A DNA stretch of 64,000 bases from Candidatus Peribacteria bacterium (GTDB lineage: Bacteria; Patescibacteriota; Gracilibacteria; Peribacterales; Peribacteraceae). The position numbers were made by a program, and so were the translations under genes. Shown piece after piece: positions 25,262 through 34,300 of this stretch (positions within the stretch are counted from its first letter, which is position 1; each line of letters opens with the position of its first letter). The stretch spans positions 1 through 64,000 of the forward strand of contig JABICL010000006.1 in NCBI GenBank assembly GCA_018652265.1, given 5' to 3'. The notes below the pieces were generated by a model. That model was not told the origin of the DNA, did no database searches, and saw only the letters and a program-made list of their open reading frames with translations.

Positions 25262-25873
25262 ATGGGAGGAATTAACTGGAAATCTTGGATATTATTAATC
25301 GCAACTATTGCAGTTGCTGCATATTTTATTTCAGAGAAAGATATTCTTAGTTATTTCGAAGATCCGACACCTGTACAAGAAAACATAAATACAGAAGAAG
25401 CCAAAGAACCTTCAAAAGAAGAACTTAAAAAGGAGTTATGCTTCTCAAATGAGCCATTTTCTGCGAAGGGTAGTGAATTTTTATATGGAGCAGGATCTAC
25501 CACCATTCGTGGAATGGTAGAAATTAGAAAATCATCCATATGGAACAAGAGAATCCCTGTAGTTTTTATAAAAACTCTGAGTGCAGACAAGGAATTTAAG
25601 AGAGTATTTTCCACGTGGGATTCAAATATTGAACGTAATGGAGAATTTATTCTTTTCCCTTTAGGGAAATTTGAGAATGATGATCTGGTTACAACTGCAT
25701 CTATTAGTTCACAAACTAGAAAAGGAATTATTCAAGCATTAGACAGTAGAAGACAAATTGGCCTCAAGCTCACATTCTTATCTGCACAAAGTTCAATCAA
25801 AAATCATGAAAGGGTTATAGCTCCAAATGACACTCCAGCTTGCCGAATTGATTGGGTGGAGATTCCTAGATAA
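25262..25873 (+). CDS. Membrane-anchored protein of unknown function
   Basis: A 203-residue protein with one N-terminal transmembrane helix (about 6-24), a Glu/Pro-rich linker (40-58) and an external domain with two cysteines (about residues 60 and 195). No family is recognised. It lies 3 bases before the YfiH-family gene, so the two are probably co-transcribed. Confidence 0.6.
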   Translation: MGGINWKSWILLIATIAVAAYFISEKDILSYFEDPTPVQENINTEEAKEPSKEELKKELCFSNEPFSAKGSEFLYGAGSTTIRGMVEIRKSSIWNKRIPVVFIKTLSADKEFKRVFSTWDSNIERNGEFILFPLGKFENDDLVTTASISSQTRKGIIQALDSRRQIGLKLTFLSAQSSIKNHERVIAPNDTPACRIDWVEIPR

Positions 25874-25876
25874 AGA

Positions 25877-26527
25877 ATGATCAATTTCCAAATCTTCAAT
25901 CAATTTCCAGAAGTAAAGATTCAAATCTTCAATAAAGAAGAGAATTGCAACTCAGATGAAGAAGCAGCTCACAGGCTTGGATTTGAGAGTATCGCTAAAC
26001 TAGAACAAATTCATGGAAATGTTGTACACACAGTTCACAAGCAGCCAGATACAATTCTAAAAGGCGATAGCTTAATCACAAATACTAGAGACGTAGCACT
26101 AGCTATTCGATTTGCAGACTGCCAAGCATTTGCAATATATGCACCGAAAAAACACGTTGTAGGACTTATTCATGCTGGATGGAGAGGAATGGCAGCGAAA
26201 GCTATTACTTCTTTCTTCGAAGAATTAAAAAGAAGGTTTGAAATATCATCAGAAGAAACATTTGTAGGAGGAGCTCCTTCTATTTGCAGTAAATGTGCTA
26301 CTTTTTCTAATCCAGAAAAAGAATTACCACATCATATGCATGAATTTATAGATGGATCGGAAGTAGATCTAATATCAGCATCACAAAAAGAGTTACACGC
26401 TGTAGGAGTACCAAAAGATCACATAGAAATACTCCCAGGATGCACAAAATGTGGAGATGGATACTTTAGTGCTAGAGGTGGCGATATTGATAAGAGAAAT
26501 TATCTTGTTGCTGGAATTGAAAACTAA
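25877..26527 (+). CDS. YfiH/LACC1-family purine nucleoside phosphorylase
   Basis: A 216-residue protein of the multicopper-polyphenol-oxidase-like family (DUF152, YfiH/YlmD). Family motifs are LEQIHGNVVHTV, ADCQAFAIYA, GLIHAGWRGMAAKAI (about 95-109) and a C-terminal GGDIDKRNYLVAGI. The conserved Cys and His residues that bind zinc are present. Studied members cleave adenosine and inosine with phosphate; the old laccase name is misleading. Confidence 0.9.
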   Translation: MINFQIFNQFPEVKIQIFNKEENCNSDEEAAHRLGFESIAKLEQIHGNVVHTVHKQPDTILKGDSLITNTRDVALAIRFADCQAFAIYAPKKHVVGLIHAGWRGMAAKAITSFFEELKRRFEISSEETFVGGAPSICSKCATFSNPEKELPHHMHEFIDGSEVDLISASQKELHAVGVPKDHIEILPGCTKCGDGYFSARGGDIDKRNYLVAGIEN

Positions 26528-26540
26528 TACACAATGATCC

Positions 26541-26554
26541 GCTCGCGTGCTTAA
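26541..26554 (-). repeat. Repeat family E copy
   Basis: The minus strand reads TTAAGCACGCGAGC, identical to the core at 2455-2466 and 51160-51171 over at least 12 bases. It lies just beyond the 3' end of the 6S-like RNA. Confidence 0.6.
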
Positions 26555-26571
26555 CTAGCTTCTTACTTATT

Positions 26572-26724
26572 ATCTCCCGACATCCGTAGAGCACCAGTCG
26601 CTTATTCCCTGGATATACCAGGTGGGGTTCCGCATCCCTCAGCCACAGCCTAGGGTGATTAAGATCCCCTTATAAGAACGATTTTGAAGAGAAAAAGCGA
26701 AAGTACTCTACGTAAGGTCGAGAT
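26572..26724 (-). ncRNA. ssrS: Rod-shaped structured RNA, probable 6S RNA
   Basis: On the minus strand the ends pair: ATCTCGAC with GTCGGGAGAT, then CGTAGAG with CTCTACG, then TCGCTT with AAGCGA. An unpaired 5' side of about 25 bases faces a 3' side holding a small hairpin (CCTGG and CCAGG, 26608-26622), and the distal part folds from GGGG/CCCC to an apical CCCTAGGC hairpin. A closing stem, a large central bubble with a 3'-side hairpin and a long terminal stem are the hallmarks of 6S RNA, which mimics open promoter DNA and binds RNA polymerase. A perfect -10 ends 7 bases before the first base. About 153 nt. The family assignment is inference; the structure is visible. Confidence 0.65.
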
Positions 26725-26731
26725 AAATTTC

Positions 26732-26737
26732 ATTATA
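26732..26737 (-). promoter_or_regulatory. -10 box of the 6S-like RNA
   Basis: A perfect TATAAT on the minus strand, 7 bases before the proposed 5' end at 26724. TTATTG about 16 bases further upstream is a weak -35. The same region must also hold the divergent dgt promoter. Confidence 0.65.
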
Positions 26738-26805
26738 GAACATAAATTGTTAACAATAAAAAGATCTTATGTTGCATAGGATGATATATTGTTACGCGAA
26801 GCTTT

Positions 26806-27918
26806 ATGAAAAATTTAAAAGCACTCATAAGCGGCATGAATTCACTTTTATCTTCTTATGCCATTCCACATGGAACAGGCCTAGGAAGAAACCACGAAGA
26901 GAAAGAAGATGAAACACGAACTCCTTTTCAAAGAGACAGAGATAGAATAATACATACACAAGCTTTTAGAAGGCTTAAACACAAAACACAAGTGTTTGTA
27001 GGTAATAGAGGCTTATCTGATCACTACAGAACAAGACTTACCCACACAATGGAAGTAGCACAGATAAGTAGAGACATGGCTCGCACTCTTTCTTTAAACG
27101 AAGATTTAGCAGAATGCATAGCTCTCGCTCATGATCTTGGACACACTCCATTTGGACACGCTGGAGAAGAAGCTATAAACGAAGAAATGCAAAGATTCGG
27201 CAAAGAATTTGAGCATAACAATCAATCTCTTCGAACAGTAACTATTCTCGAAGAGAGATCTAATAAATATAATGGACTAAATCTAAACCAGGAAGTTTTG
27301 GAGGGACTTATGAAGCACAGAACTAGTTTTGATTCTCCAAGTGATACCGAAATTCCTAGATCACCTAGCCTAGAAGCCCAAATAGTAAATCTAGCAGATG
27401 AAATAGCATACACATCTCATGATATAGATGATGGAATTAGATCTGGAATCTTAAATTCAGATGAATTGGTTAAATTATCACTTTTTGCACGAGCAAAAGA
27501 GTTATCTGATGCAAGTGGAACGGAAGTTAAAAGCTCTGTGATACATATACTTGTGATTGACGCCTACTCTGAAACCGAAAAAAGACTAAAGGAAGCAAAT
27601 ATTTCATCTCTAGAAGATGTATATGCAGCAAAAAATGATCTAATTGCATTTTCTGCAAGCACTACACAAGAGCTTAAGGGTCTAAGAGAATATTTATTCT
27701 CTAATTTCTATAATTCTCCAGAGGTTTTAGTAAATTCAAACAAAGGCAAAGAAATTATCCAAGTATTATTTTCTGATTACGAAAAAAATCCACCAGAAAA
27801 AGTTTTAGAGTTACAAGAAAGAACAAATGGATCACTAGATGAGTCTATAAAAGATTATATAGCAGGTATGACAGATAATTTCGCTATGGAATCAGTATCT
27901 AAGGCAAGTAATACATAG
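26806..27918 (+). CDS. dgt: dGTPase-like HD-domain triphosphohydrolase
   Basis: A 370-residue HD-domain protein related to deoxyguanosinetriphosphate triphosphohydrolase. The N-terminal RTPFQRDRDRIIHTQAFRRLKHKTQVFV motif region is diagnostic, followed by the metal ligands RLTHTMEVAQ (His), ALAHDLGHTPFGHAGEEA (His-Asp) and a later AYTSHDIDDGI (Asp). Family members remove triphosphate from dNTPs. The last 20 bases overlap the convergent M23 peptidase gene. Confidence 0.92.
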   Translation: MKNLKALISGMNSLLSSYAIPHGTGLGRNHEEKEDETRTPFQRDRDRIIHTQAFRRLKHKTQVFVGNRGLSDHYRTRLTHTMEVAQISRDMARTLSLNEDLAECIALAHDLGHTPFGHAGEEAINEEMQRFGKEFEHNNQSLRTVTILEERSNKYNGLNLNQEVLEGLMKHRTSFDSPSDTEIPRSPSLEAQIVNLADEIAYTSHDIDDGIRSGILNSDELVKLSLFARAKELSDASGTEVKSSVIHILVIDAYSETEKRLKEANISSLEDVYAAKNDLIAFSASTTQELKGLREYLFSNFYNSPEVLVNSNKGKEIIQVLFSDYEKNPPEKVLELQERTNGSLDESIKDYIAGMTDNFAMESVSKASNT

Positions 27919-28819
27919 GATCTACTGCCTCTCCGAACACTCTAGTTTCGAAATGTAGATGAGGACCTGTGGTAAATACTCCAGCACCCTTAGAGCCTGG
28001 CCTTCCTCCACTTAGAGCTATCACCTCTCCTCTACTAACCTCCTCTCCTTCTTCCACGAGGATATCGCTTACGTGTCCATACACTGTAACTAAGTGATCA
28101 TCATGTGAAATGCTCACAGTGCTATATCCATAACCTCCATCATTTACTTCTAGTACTACTCCATCGTCTGCAGCTACGACATCACTTCCCTGTTCTACTG
28201 GAATATCTATAGCAGAATGTTCCATGCCAAACATTTTTTCATAGGACTCATCTAGAAAGCTTGCACTAATTTCATATTCACTTTCCACAGGCCACATTAG
28301 AACAGTATCTATATCCTCTTTTGAGATATTTGTATTTACAGGAACAATATTTCTTTCTCTATCACTTACATATTCTTTCAAAAGCATTCTCTTGTATTCG
28401 TTCTCATCTTTTTTCATAGATAAAAGTCTTTCTCGCGCATTGCGAATCTCATCACTCACACCTCTTAACTCTTTCAGCTTTTTTTCAAAAACTTCATACC
28501 TCTTATCTGGTCCATATTCTGCTTCTTTTCTTTCTACAAGCATGAGCATAATTCTAAGAGCTGCTCTCTGTCTTCTTACCTGCCTCTCTTCTTCTTTTAG
28601 AGACTTTAGATGCATATCCATTATCTCTTGTTTCCTAATTTCCATTTCCCTCTCATATTTCTTAACTATAGGCTTGATGTTCCTATAAGCCTCAACTTCT
28701 ACCCTGCTACCTACAGAAATCACATCAAAATCAAAATCTCCAGGCCCACCCATAGCATTACCTATCGGCTGAGAGCCAAAAATTGCAGATGCCAAAAATA
28801 TCGCTAAAACCTTATGCAT
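27899..28819 (-). CDS. Secreted M23 (LytM) metallopeptidase with coiled coil
   Basis: A 306-residue protein: signal peptide (about 1-22), a long charged coiled coil (about 45-150, as in EnvC-like murein hydrolase regulators) and a C-terminal M23 domain. Zinc ligands are His and Asp in HSAIDIP (about 201), and the late GPHLHFETR carries the last His pair. With all ligands present it should be catalytically active on peptidoglycan cross-bridges. The ATG follows TATAAT by 7 bases. Confidence 0.93.
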   Translation of the reverse strand: MHKVLAIFLASAIFGSQPIGNAMGGPGDFDFDVISVGSRVEVEAYRNIKPIVKKYEREMEIRKQEIMDMHLKSLKEEERQVRRQRAALRIMLMLVERKEAEYGPDKRYEVFEKKLKELRGVSDEIRNARERLLSMKKDENEYKRMLLKEYVSDRERNIVPVNTNISKEDIDTVLMWPVESEYEISASFLDESYEKMFGMEHSAIDIPVEQGSDVVAADDGVVLEVNDGGYGYSTVSISHDDHLVTVYGHVSDILVEEGEEVSRGEVIALSGGRPGSKGAGVFTTGPHLHFETRVFGEAVDPMYYLP

Positions 28820-28826
28820 TCTGGTG

Positions 28827-28832
28827 ATTATA
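28827..28832 (-). promoter_or_regulatory. -10 box of the M23 peptidase gene (leaderless)
   Basis: TATAAT on the minus strand, then CACCAGA, then the ATG. The expected transcription start coincides with the start codon. Confidence 0.6.
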
Positions 28833-28879
28833 GCAGAAATATGATCAATTTAATATAATGCAGACTCCGATTCAAGCTA

Positions 28880-28955
28880 TGGCAGGCGCGGAGGGGCTCG
28901 AACCCCCGACCCCTGGTTTTGGAGACCAGTGCTCTACCAGCTGAGCTACGCGCCT
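28880..28955 (-). tRNA. tRNA-Trp (anticodon CCA)
   Basis: On the minus strand AGGCGCG pairs with CGCGCCT. The anticodon stem CTGGT/ACCAG encloses CTCCAAA, giving anticodon CCA (tryptophan). D arm GCTCAGCTGGTAGAGC, T arm CGGGGGTTCGAGCCCCT, discriminator G, CCA encoded. A TATAAT box on the same strand lies at 29009-29014. A CCA anticodon fits UGA being a stop. Confidence 0.97.
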
Positions 28956-29161
28956 AAGTGAATCCTGAGAAATAATGATCAGCAAGGCTCTATCACCTAA
29001 CACGTTATATTATACAATAAAATCAGCATTTTTTCCTTCAGCAAAATTACTATCGATATCCAGAGAGCAAAAAAATAACATAATTAATTGACATAAGAAA
29101 TTCTCAGTAATACCTTTTAATCAGTTCTGTCACCGTTTTCAATTCTTTTAGGAGAAACGAG

Positions 29162-29317
29162 ATGAGCGATCCACGGGAAAATTGTGCAGGTCATGGCTTT
29201 GACACAGAGAGTAGCAGAGCCGAATCTTACGACTGCGAAACTTGCACCGAAGGCGATCACGATTCATCATCGGGAACAGATGACAGCGATTTCGACGCCG
29301 ATAATGGTCTAGACTAA
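29162..29317 (+). CDS. Small acidic Cys-containing protein (51 aa)
   Basis: An ATG-to-TAA ORF with a good Shine-Dalgarno (AGGAG, 7-8 bases upstream), a TTGACA 70 bases upstream and a perfect terminator hairpin 21 bases downstream. The product (MSDPRENCAGHGFDTESSRA, then ESYDCETCTEGDHD and a Ser/Asp tail) has three cysteines, two as CETC, and is very acidic. No homologue is recognised. Its GC content is higher than that of neighbours. Confidence 0.6.
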   Translation: MSDPRENCAGHGFDTESSRAESYDCETCTEGDHDSSSGTDDSDFDADNGLD

Positions 29318-29337
29318 CGAAGTCGCGTGACAGATGC

Positions 29338-29371
29338 GCCGCTGAAACCAATGGTTTCAGCGGCAATTTTT
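29338..29371 (+). terminator. Rho-independent terminator
   Basis: A perfect 12-bp stem, GCCGCTGAAACC and GGTTTCAGCGGC, with a 3-base loop followed by AATTTTT. It closes the transcript of the 51-residue gene. The T run overlaps the stop codon of convergent nrdR. Confidence 0.92.
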
Positions 29372-29816
29372 AAGTAAGCAGCTTCCCTACCTCCTCTTTA
29401 AATTCTTCAACATCCTTAAATTGCCTATGAACAGATGCAAAACGGATATAAGCAACATCATCAAGCTTCTTAAGCGCCCTCATAACATCATGACCTATAG
29501 TTTTTGATGCAACTTCTTTCTGATTCTCTCTCCATTTCTCCTCAAGCTTATTTAGCATAGATTCAACCTTCTCATGACTAACTGGTCGCTTGCTACATGC
29601 AAGCCAAACACCTTTCTCCAATTTACTTCTGCTATATGTTTCACGGATTCCATTATTCTTCACAACTATAAGAGAGGAAACATCTTGTCTCTCGAAAGTT
29701 GTAAATCTATATTCGCACTTAGGACATTCCCTTCTACGTCTTACTGCACGACCATCTTCGGACATTCTGGAATCTACTACAGAAGTATCATCGTTTTTGC
29801 AGCGGGGACAGTACAT
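29370..29816 (-). CDS. nrdR: Ribonucleotide reductase repressor NrdR
   Basis: A 148-residue repressor of ribonucleotide reductase genes. The N-terminal zinc ribbon has MYCPRCKNDD and RRRRECPKCEYRFTTFER (four zinc cysteines), followed by an ATP-cone that senses ATP/dATP (SLIVVKNNGIRETYSRSKLE onward). Length matches the family. The ATG follows TATAAT by 6 bases. It lies directly downstream of tsaC; its -10 box is inside the tsaC stop region. Confidence 0.97.
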   Translation of the reverse strand: MYCPRCKNDDTSVVDSRMSEDGRAVRRRRECPKCEYRFTTFERQDVSSLIVVKNNGIRETYSRSKLEKGVWLACSKRPVSHEKVESMLNKLEEKWRENQKEVASKTIGHDVMRALKKLDDVAYIRFASVHRQFKDVEEFKEEVGKLLT

Positions 29817-29822
29817 GATTTT

Positions 29823-29828
29823 ATTATA
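29823..29828 (-). promoter_or_regulatory. -10 box of nrdR (leaderless)
   Basis: TATAAT on the minus strand is followed by AAAATC and the nrdR ATG. It overlaps the last codons of tsaC, so nrdR can be transcribed separately from tsaC. Confidence 0.6.
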
Positions 29829-30390
29829 CAGAAATAGAACCCTGGCGCAGAATCTCTATATTCCCATCAGATATCTTCAAAACAGTAGATGGACTACTTT
29901 TTGGGATTACGCCTGAATCAAGTATTAAATCCGGTTGAAATTCTTTATTCTCAAACTTTTCAAGCACTTCCTTACCACTATATATCTCTGGTTCACCATG
30001 CAAATTTGCCGAAGTGGTACTTATAGGAATCGCAGAAAGCTCTGCAAGTTTTGAAGCAATTGAATTGGAAGAAACTCTTACTCCAATAGTTTCTGATTTC
30101 GATGCGATCGGCAATATAATAGTAAGTGGACCAGGCAGATATTTTGATGCAAGCTCTTCCGCTACATCATTCCATTCCACATACTTCTTCACATCTTCTA
30201 TAGATGCAAACAAAGCACTTACTGGCATTCCTTCTGGCCTTTCTTTTATAGCAAACAATTTCGCAACAGCTTCATCATTTCCCAAATCACATGCAAGCCC
30301 ATAACAAGTCTCTGTAGCATGTGCTACTACTCCGCCGGAAAGTATTATTTCTACTGCCTCCTGAATATTGGAATCCGATACTAGCCTCAT
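29824..30390 (-). CDS. tsaC: Threonylcarbamoyl-AMP synthase
   Basis: A 188-residue YrdC/Sua5-domain enzyme that makes threonylcarbamoyl-AMP for the t6A37 modification of tRNAs reading ANN codons. Visible motifs are GGVVAHATETCYGLACD (about 19-35), FAIKERPEGMPVSAL, PGPLTIILP, GVRVSSN and ISTTSANLHGEPE. It is the short form, lacking the C-terminal Sua5 domain. Confidence 0.95.
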   Translation of the reverse strand: MRLVSDSNIQEAVEIILSGGVVAHATETCYGLACDLGNDEAVAKLFAIKERPEGMPVSALFASIEDVKKYVEWNDVAEELASKYLPGPLTIILPIASKSETIGVRVSSNSIASKLAELSAIPISTTSANLHGEPEIYSGKEVLEKFENKEFQPDLILDSGVIPKSSPSTVLKISDGNIEILRQGSISV

Positions 30391-30507
30391 ACGGCTTCGC
30401 GTTTAGAAAGATACTTATTCATTTTCACCATCTTGCTAAGACTGATCGTCGATCCCGCTACGCCGCCATTATTCTTAATATTGTTCATGTGCATTTATAA
30501 TGTGATA

Positions 30508-33500
30508 TCACGCCACTTTCTTTATACCGTGTTTCTCCATAGCCTCCTCCACCTTCTTTTCCAGAATCGTAGACATAGTTACTGTAATTGGAAGCTCCAT
30601 ATTTTTTGATCCAATCTTGAATTGAATTCTTTCATTACCAGGAAATCTATCAAGTACAGATTTAAGATCCATAAGAAGTTGCTTAGGTGCTTTGTCTGGC
30701 AAATCTATTGTATGAATTTTTATAGATTTTGCACTAGATGTAGTTTCATCTGTTTTTTTATCTGATTTCTTTTTAGTTTTTTTCTCAGCCTTTCCTCCAA
30801 AAATATTTTCCAATCCTTTCATCGCATCTTCTATCTTCATTCCACTGGATACAAATCCAGCAAGATCTCCAACTAAATCACTTGCATCTCCTTTCTCTTT
30901 TTCCAAAGAGACTGTTTCGCCTGCAATCACATTGCCGTCTTCATCTACAGCCTCCATTACCTCTGGCTCATCCAAAGAAATTCTCGAGATACTAATCCCG
31001 TTCTTTGCCTCTTCTTCATCATAAAAGCCTGATTCTTTTGCCCTTTCTATCATTCTAGGAAGAGATGCCTTCTTAACAGCATCTGCACGTATTTGCATCT
31101 GTCCAACCCTATAATCAAGAGTACCACCTACAACCAAAACAACATCCGGCCCTTCGAGAAATTCAGAAACTCTGGCATAAGTCCTAGGAAATAGAGTTAT
31201 TTCTAATTTTCCTGTTGGGTCCTCAAAGAAAACTATAGCCATAGTTTCTCCTTTTTTCGTAGTTATCTTTTTTATGCCCTCAGCAATTCCGGCAACAGTT
31301 ACTTTCTTGCCTATATTATCTTTAGTGAAATTTTCTATAAGCATTGCTTTCTTGCCTATATATTTCTTTAGCCCTGCAAGTGGATGACTAGATACATAGA
31401 GACCTAATGTTTCTTTTTCCCATTGAAGTCTCTGAACTTGAGATGCTGGCTCTGTTTCTGGAAAAGAAATTTTTGCAGCATCAATATTTTCATCCACAAC
31501 AGAGAATAAATCTGTCTGACCCTGCCCAACATCTCCAGCTGCCTTGCTAAATTCTGCAACTTTTTCATAATGCTCAACCAAAGTAGTCCTTTCTCCGAAA
31601 CAATCTAAAGCACCTGATTTTGCCATAGCTTCTATAAGCTTCTTATTCAAAAGCTTAGCAGGCACTCGGCCAGCAAAATCTTCTATGGACTCAAATTTTC
31701 CTGTCTCTTCTCTTATATCCAAAACACTTTTTACAGAACTTTCTCCGACACCCTTTATAGCAGTAAGTCCAAATCTAATTTTATTATCAGGCAAAGGAGT
31801 GAAGTCTGAATCTGACTCATTTATATCTGGAGGAAGCACTTCTATTCCCATAGCTCTACATTCAGCAATCTCCAAAGTTACACGATCTGTATTTCCCGAA
31901 TCGGCACTAAGCATAGCTGCCATAAATTCAGTTGGATAATGTGCTTTTAGATATGCAGTTTCGTATGCAATTTGTGCATAACAAGCTGCATGAGATTTAT
32001 TAAATCCATATCCTGCAAAAGGAAGAATAACATCATCAAAAATTTTAATAGCAAGCTTTTCTTCATACCCCTTACCCACCGCACCCTTTATGAATTTTTC
32101 TCTTTGTGCATCTAACTCTTTTTTTATTTTTTTACCGATTGCTCGACGGAGTAAATCCGCTTCCCCTAGCGAAAAATTAGCAAACACACGTGCCATTTCT
32201 AAAATCTGTTCCTGATATATTCCAATCCCATATGTAGGCTTAAGTATTGGCTCGAGATCATTGTGAATATATTTCACTTTTGCCTTTCCATGCTTTCTCT
32301 TAATGTAGTCTGGTATCCATTCCATAGGACCAGGACGAAACAAAGAAACCATAGCTGTGATGTCTTCGAATTCTGTTGGCTTAAGTTGTTTGAGATATCT
32401 TCTCATTCCACCAGATTCCAACTGGAAAACACCAGTTGTATCTGCCTTTGCAAGTAACTTAAATGTTTTTTTATCATTAGTTTTTATAGATGACATATTT
32501 ATCTTCTTTCCTTGAAGTCGTTCTATGGTTTCTAATGTAGTTTGAATAATGGAAAGATTTTTTAATCCAAGAAAATCCATTTTTAGTAGCCCAAGTGCTG
32601 CAAGTGGCTTAGCTGAATACTGTGTAATTATTGTTTTATCATCTTTTGGAGCTTTTTGTAGAGCTGTGTACTTTACAGTTGGCTCCTGAGTGATAATTAC
32701 ACCACACGCATGAACCGAAACATGCCGCGCTTTTCCTTCTAGCTTTATTGCAGTATCTATTATTGTTTTATATTTATCATTTCCATTATATGCAGTGCTT
32801 AACTCTGCTGTTTCTAATGCATCTTTTAGCTGAGTTCCTGGCTTTTCTGGAATAAGTTTTACAAGCTCATTCATTTCTACAAAAGGAACACCATATGCTC
32901 TACCTACATCTTTTACTGCAGCACGAGCTGCAAGTGTTCCAAATGTACATATTTGCACAACCCTATCTCTTCCATACTTATCTGCAACATATTCAAGTAC
33001 TTCATCTCTTCTAATATCTGCAAAATCCAAATCTATATCTGGCATTTCTACTCTTTCTGGATTTAGGAATCTCTCAAAGAGAAGTCCATGTTCAAGTGGA
33101 TCTAGAGTAGTAACATCGAGACAATAACTAACTATAGATCCTGCTGCAGAACCTCTACCTGGACCAACTGTTATACCTTTTTTCTTCGCATAAGAAACAA
33201 AATCAGCAACTATCAAAAAGTATCCAGAAAATCCCATCTGATCGATTATTCCTAACTCATAATCGAGTCGCTCTTTCACTTCTTTGTCTGGATTTTTTCC
33301 GTATCTCTTATCCATACCTTCTTCACATAATTTTCTAAGATATGAAGACTCTGTACTTCCTTTTGGAACATCAAATTTTGGAATTCTATACTTTCCAAAC
33401 TCAAAATCTAGTGAACATCTGTCTGCAATTACTCTAGTGTTTTCCATGGCTTCTGGAACATGTGAAAATGCCTTTTCCATTTCTTCATATTCACGCATAG

Positions 33501-34236
33501 AAAAGTCACTATCCATCATAGAAAACCTACTTGTATCTTCTACATTTGCATTTTTCTGTATACATAGAAGAACATCATGTGCATCTGCATCATCTTTTCT
33601 ACAATAATGACTATTACAAGTAGCAACCACTGGAACATCTAACTCTTTGCCTATTCTTATAAGCTGCTGATTGGCTTCCGCTTGTCCTGTTACATTTGGA
33701 AGATCCATAAGCTCAAAATACAAATTATCTTTTCCAAAAAAAGAGCGATACTTCTCAACCAATTCTTTTATCCTCTCTTCATCTTCATCGACTGCAGCCT
33801 GAGGAATCAATCCTCCTATAGGGCCACTAAGAGCTATAATCCCCTTTCCATACTTCTTCATCAATTCAGCATCGATGCGAGGCTTGTAATACATACCTTC
33901 GAGCGATGCATATGTAGATAGCTCAAGTAGGTTCTGATATCCCTCTTTATTCTCTGCAAGAAGAGTAATTGGATATCTTTTTGTATCTTCCCTCTCTTTA
34001 TCGTGACGAGTTCGTGCGGCTATGTAAGCTTCGTATCCAAGAATAGGTTTAATATCATGATTTTTTGCTGCTTGATAAAATTCTATAAGCCCATGTGTGT
34101 GACCTTTATCTGCAAGTCCTACAGCAGTCTGCTTGAGCTCTTTTGCTCGCAGAACGATTTCCTCCGGCCTTGGGAGTCCCTCTAGAAGAGAGTAGGTGCT
34201 ATGGCAATGCAGATGAACAAAATCAGTTGGTTTCAC
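30508..34236 (-). CDS. dnaE: DNA polymerase III alpha subunit
   Basis: A 1242-residue replicative polymerase of the DnaE1 type. The N-terminal PHP domain has FVHLHCHSTYSLLEG (about 6-20). Catalytic aspartates lie in PDIDLDFADIRRDEV (about 397) and MDFLGLKNL (about 553); GPGRGSAAGS and GYGFNKSHAACYA are conserved. A helix-hairpin-helix region and an OB-fold (about 965-1060) follow. After residue 1130 there is a Lys/Thr/Ser-rich linker (KKTKKKSDKKTDETTSS) and a small extra C-terminal domain. Start GTG after TAAAAT. Confidence 0.97.
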   Translation of the reverse strand: MKPTDFVHLHCHSTYSLLEGLPRPEEIVLRAKELKQTAVGLADKGHTHGLIEFYQAAKNHDIKPILGYEAYIAARTRHDKEREDTKRYPITLLAENKEGYQNLLELSTYASLEGMYYKPRIDAELMKKYGKGIIALSGPIGGLIPQAAVDEDEERIKELVEKYRSFFGKDNLYFELMDLPNVTGQAEANQQLIRIGKELDVPVVATCNSHYCRKDDADAHDVLLCIQKNANVEDTSRFSMMDSDFSMREYEEMEKAFSHVPEAMENTRVIADRCSLDFEFGKYRIPKFDVPKGSTESSYLRKLCEEGMDKRYGKNPDKEVKERLDYELGIIDQMGFSGYFLIVADFVSYAKKKGITVGPGRGSAAGSIVSYCLDVTTLDPLEHGLLFERFLNPERVEMPDIDLDFADIRRDEVLEYVADKYGRDRVVQICTFGTLAARAAVKDVGRAYGVPFVEMNELVKLIPEKPGTQLKDALETAELSTAYNGNDKYKTIIDTAIKLEGKARHVSVHACGVIITQEPTVKYTALQKAPKDDKTIITQYSAKPLAALGLLKMDFLGLKNLSIIQTTLETIERLQGKKINMSSIKTNDKKTFKLLAKADTTGVFQLESGGMRRYLKQLKPTEFEDITAMVSLFRPGPMEWIPDYIKRKHGKAKVKYIHNDLEPILKPTYGIGIYQEQILEMARVFANFSLGEADLLRRAIGKKIKKELDAQREKFIKGAVGKGYEEKLAIKIFDDVILPFAGYGFNKSHAACYAQIAYETAYLKAHYPTEFMAAMLSADSGNTDRVTLEIAECRAMGIEVLPPDINESDSDFTPLPDNKIRFGLTAIKGVGESSVKSVLDIREETGKFESIEDFAGRVPAKLLNKKLIEAMAKSGALDCFGERTTLVEHYEKVAEFSKAAGDVGQGQTDLFSVVDENIDAAKISFPETEPASQVQRLQWEKETLGLYVSSHPLAGLKKYIGKKAMLIENFTKDNIGKKVTVAGIAEGIKKITTKKGETMAIVFFEDPTGKLEITLFPRTYARVSEFLEGPDVVLVVGGTLDYRVGQMQIRADAVKKASLPRMIERAKESGFYDEEEAKNGISISRISLDEPEVMEAVDEDGNVIAGETVSLEKEKGDASDLVGDLAGFVSSGMKIEDAMKGLENIFGGKAEKKTKKKSDKKTDETTSSAKSIKIHTIDLPDKAPKQLLMDLKSVLDRFPGNERIQFKIGSKNMELPITVTMSTILEKKVEEAMEKHGIKKVA

Positions 34237-34300
34237 AAGGATTTAATTTTAGCGCAAAACTGCTAACTACTGGAGCTCTTTAGCTGGAAATGAGCTAAAT

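Noticed and set aside
26572-26724. tmRNA, SRP RNA or 5S rRNA
   Set aside because: There is no tRNA-like 3' end, no GGAAG-type SRP tetraloop region and no 5S core; the rod with central bubble fits 6S better.
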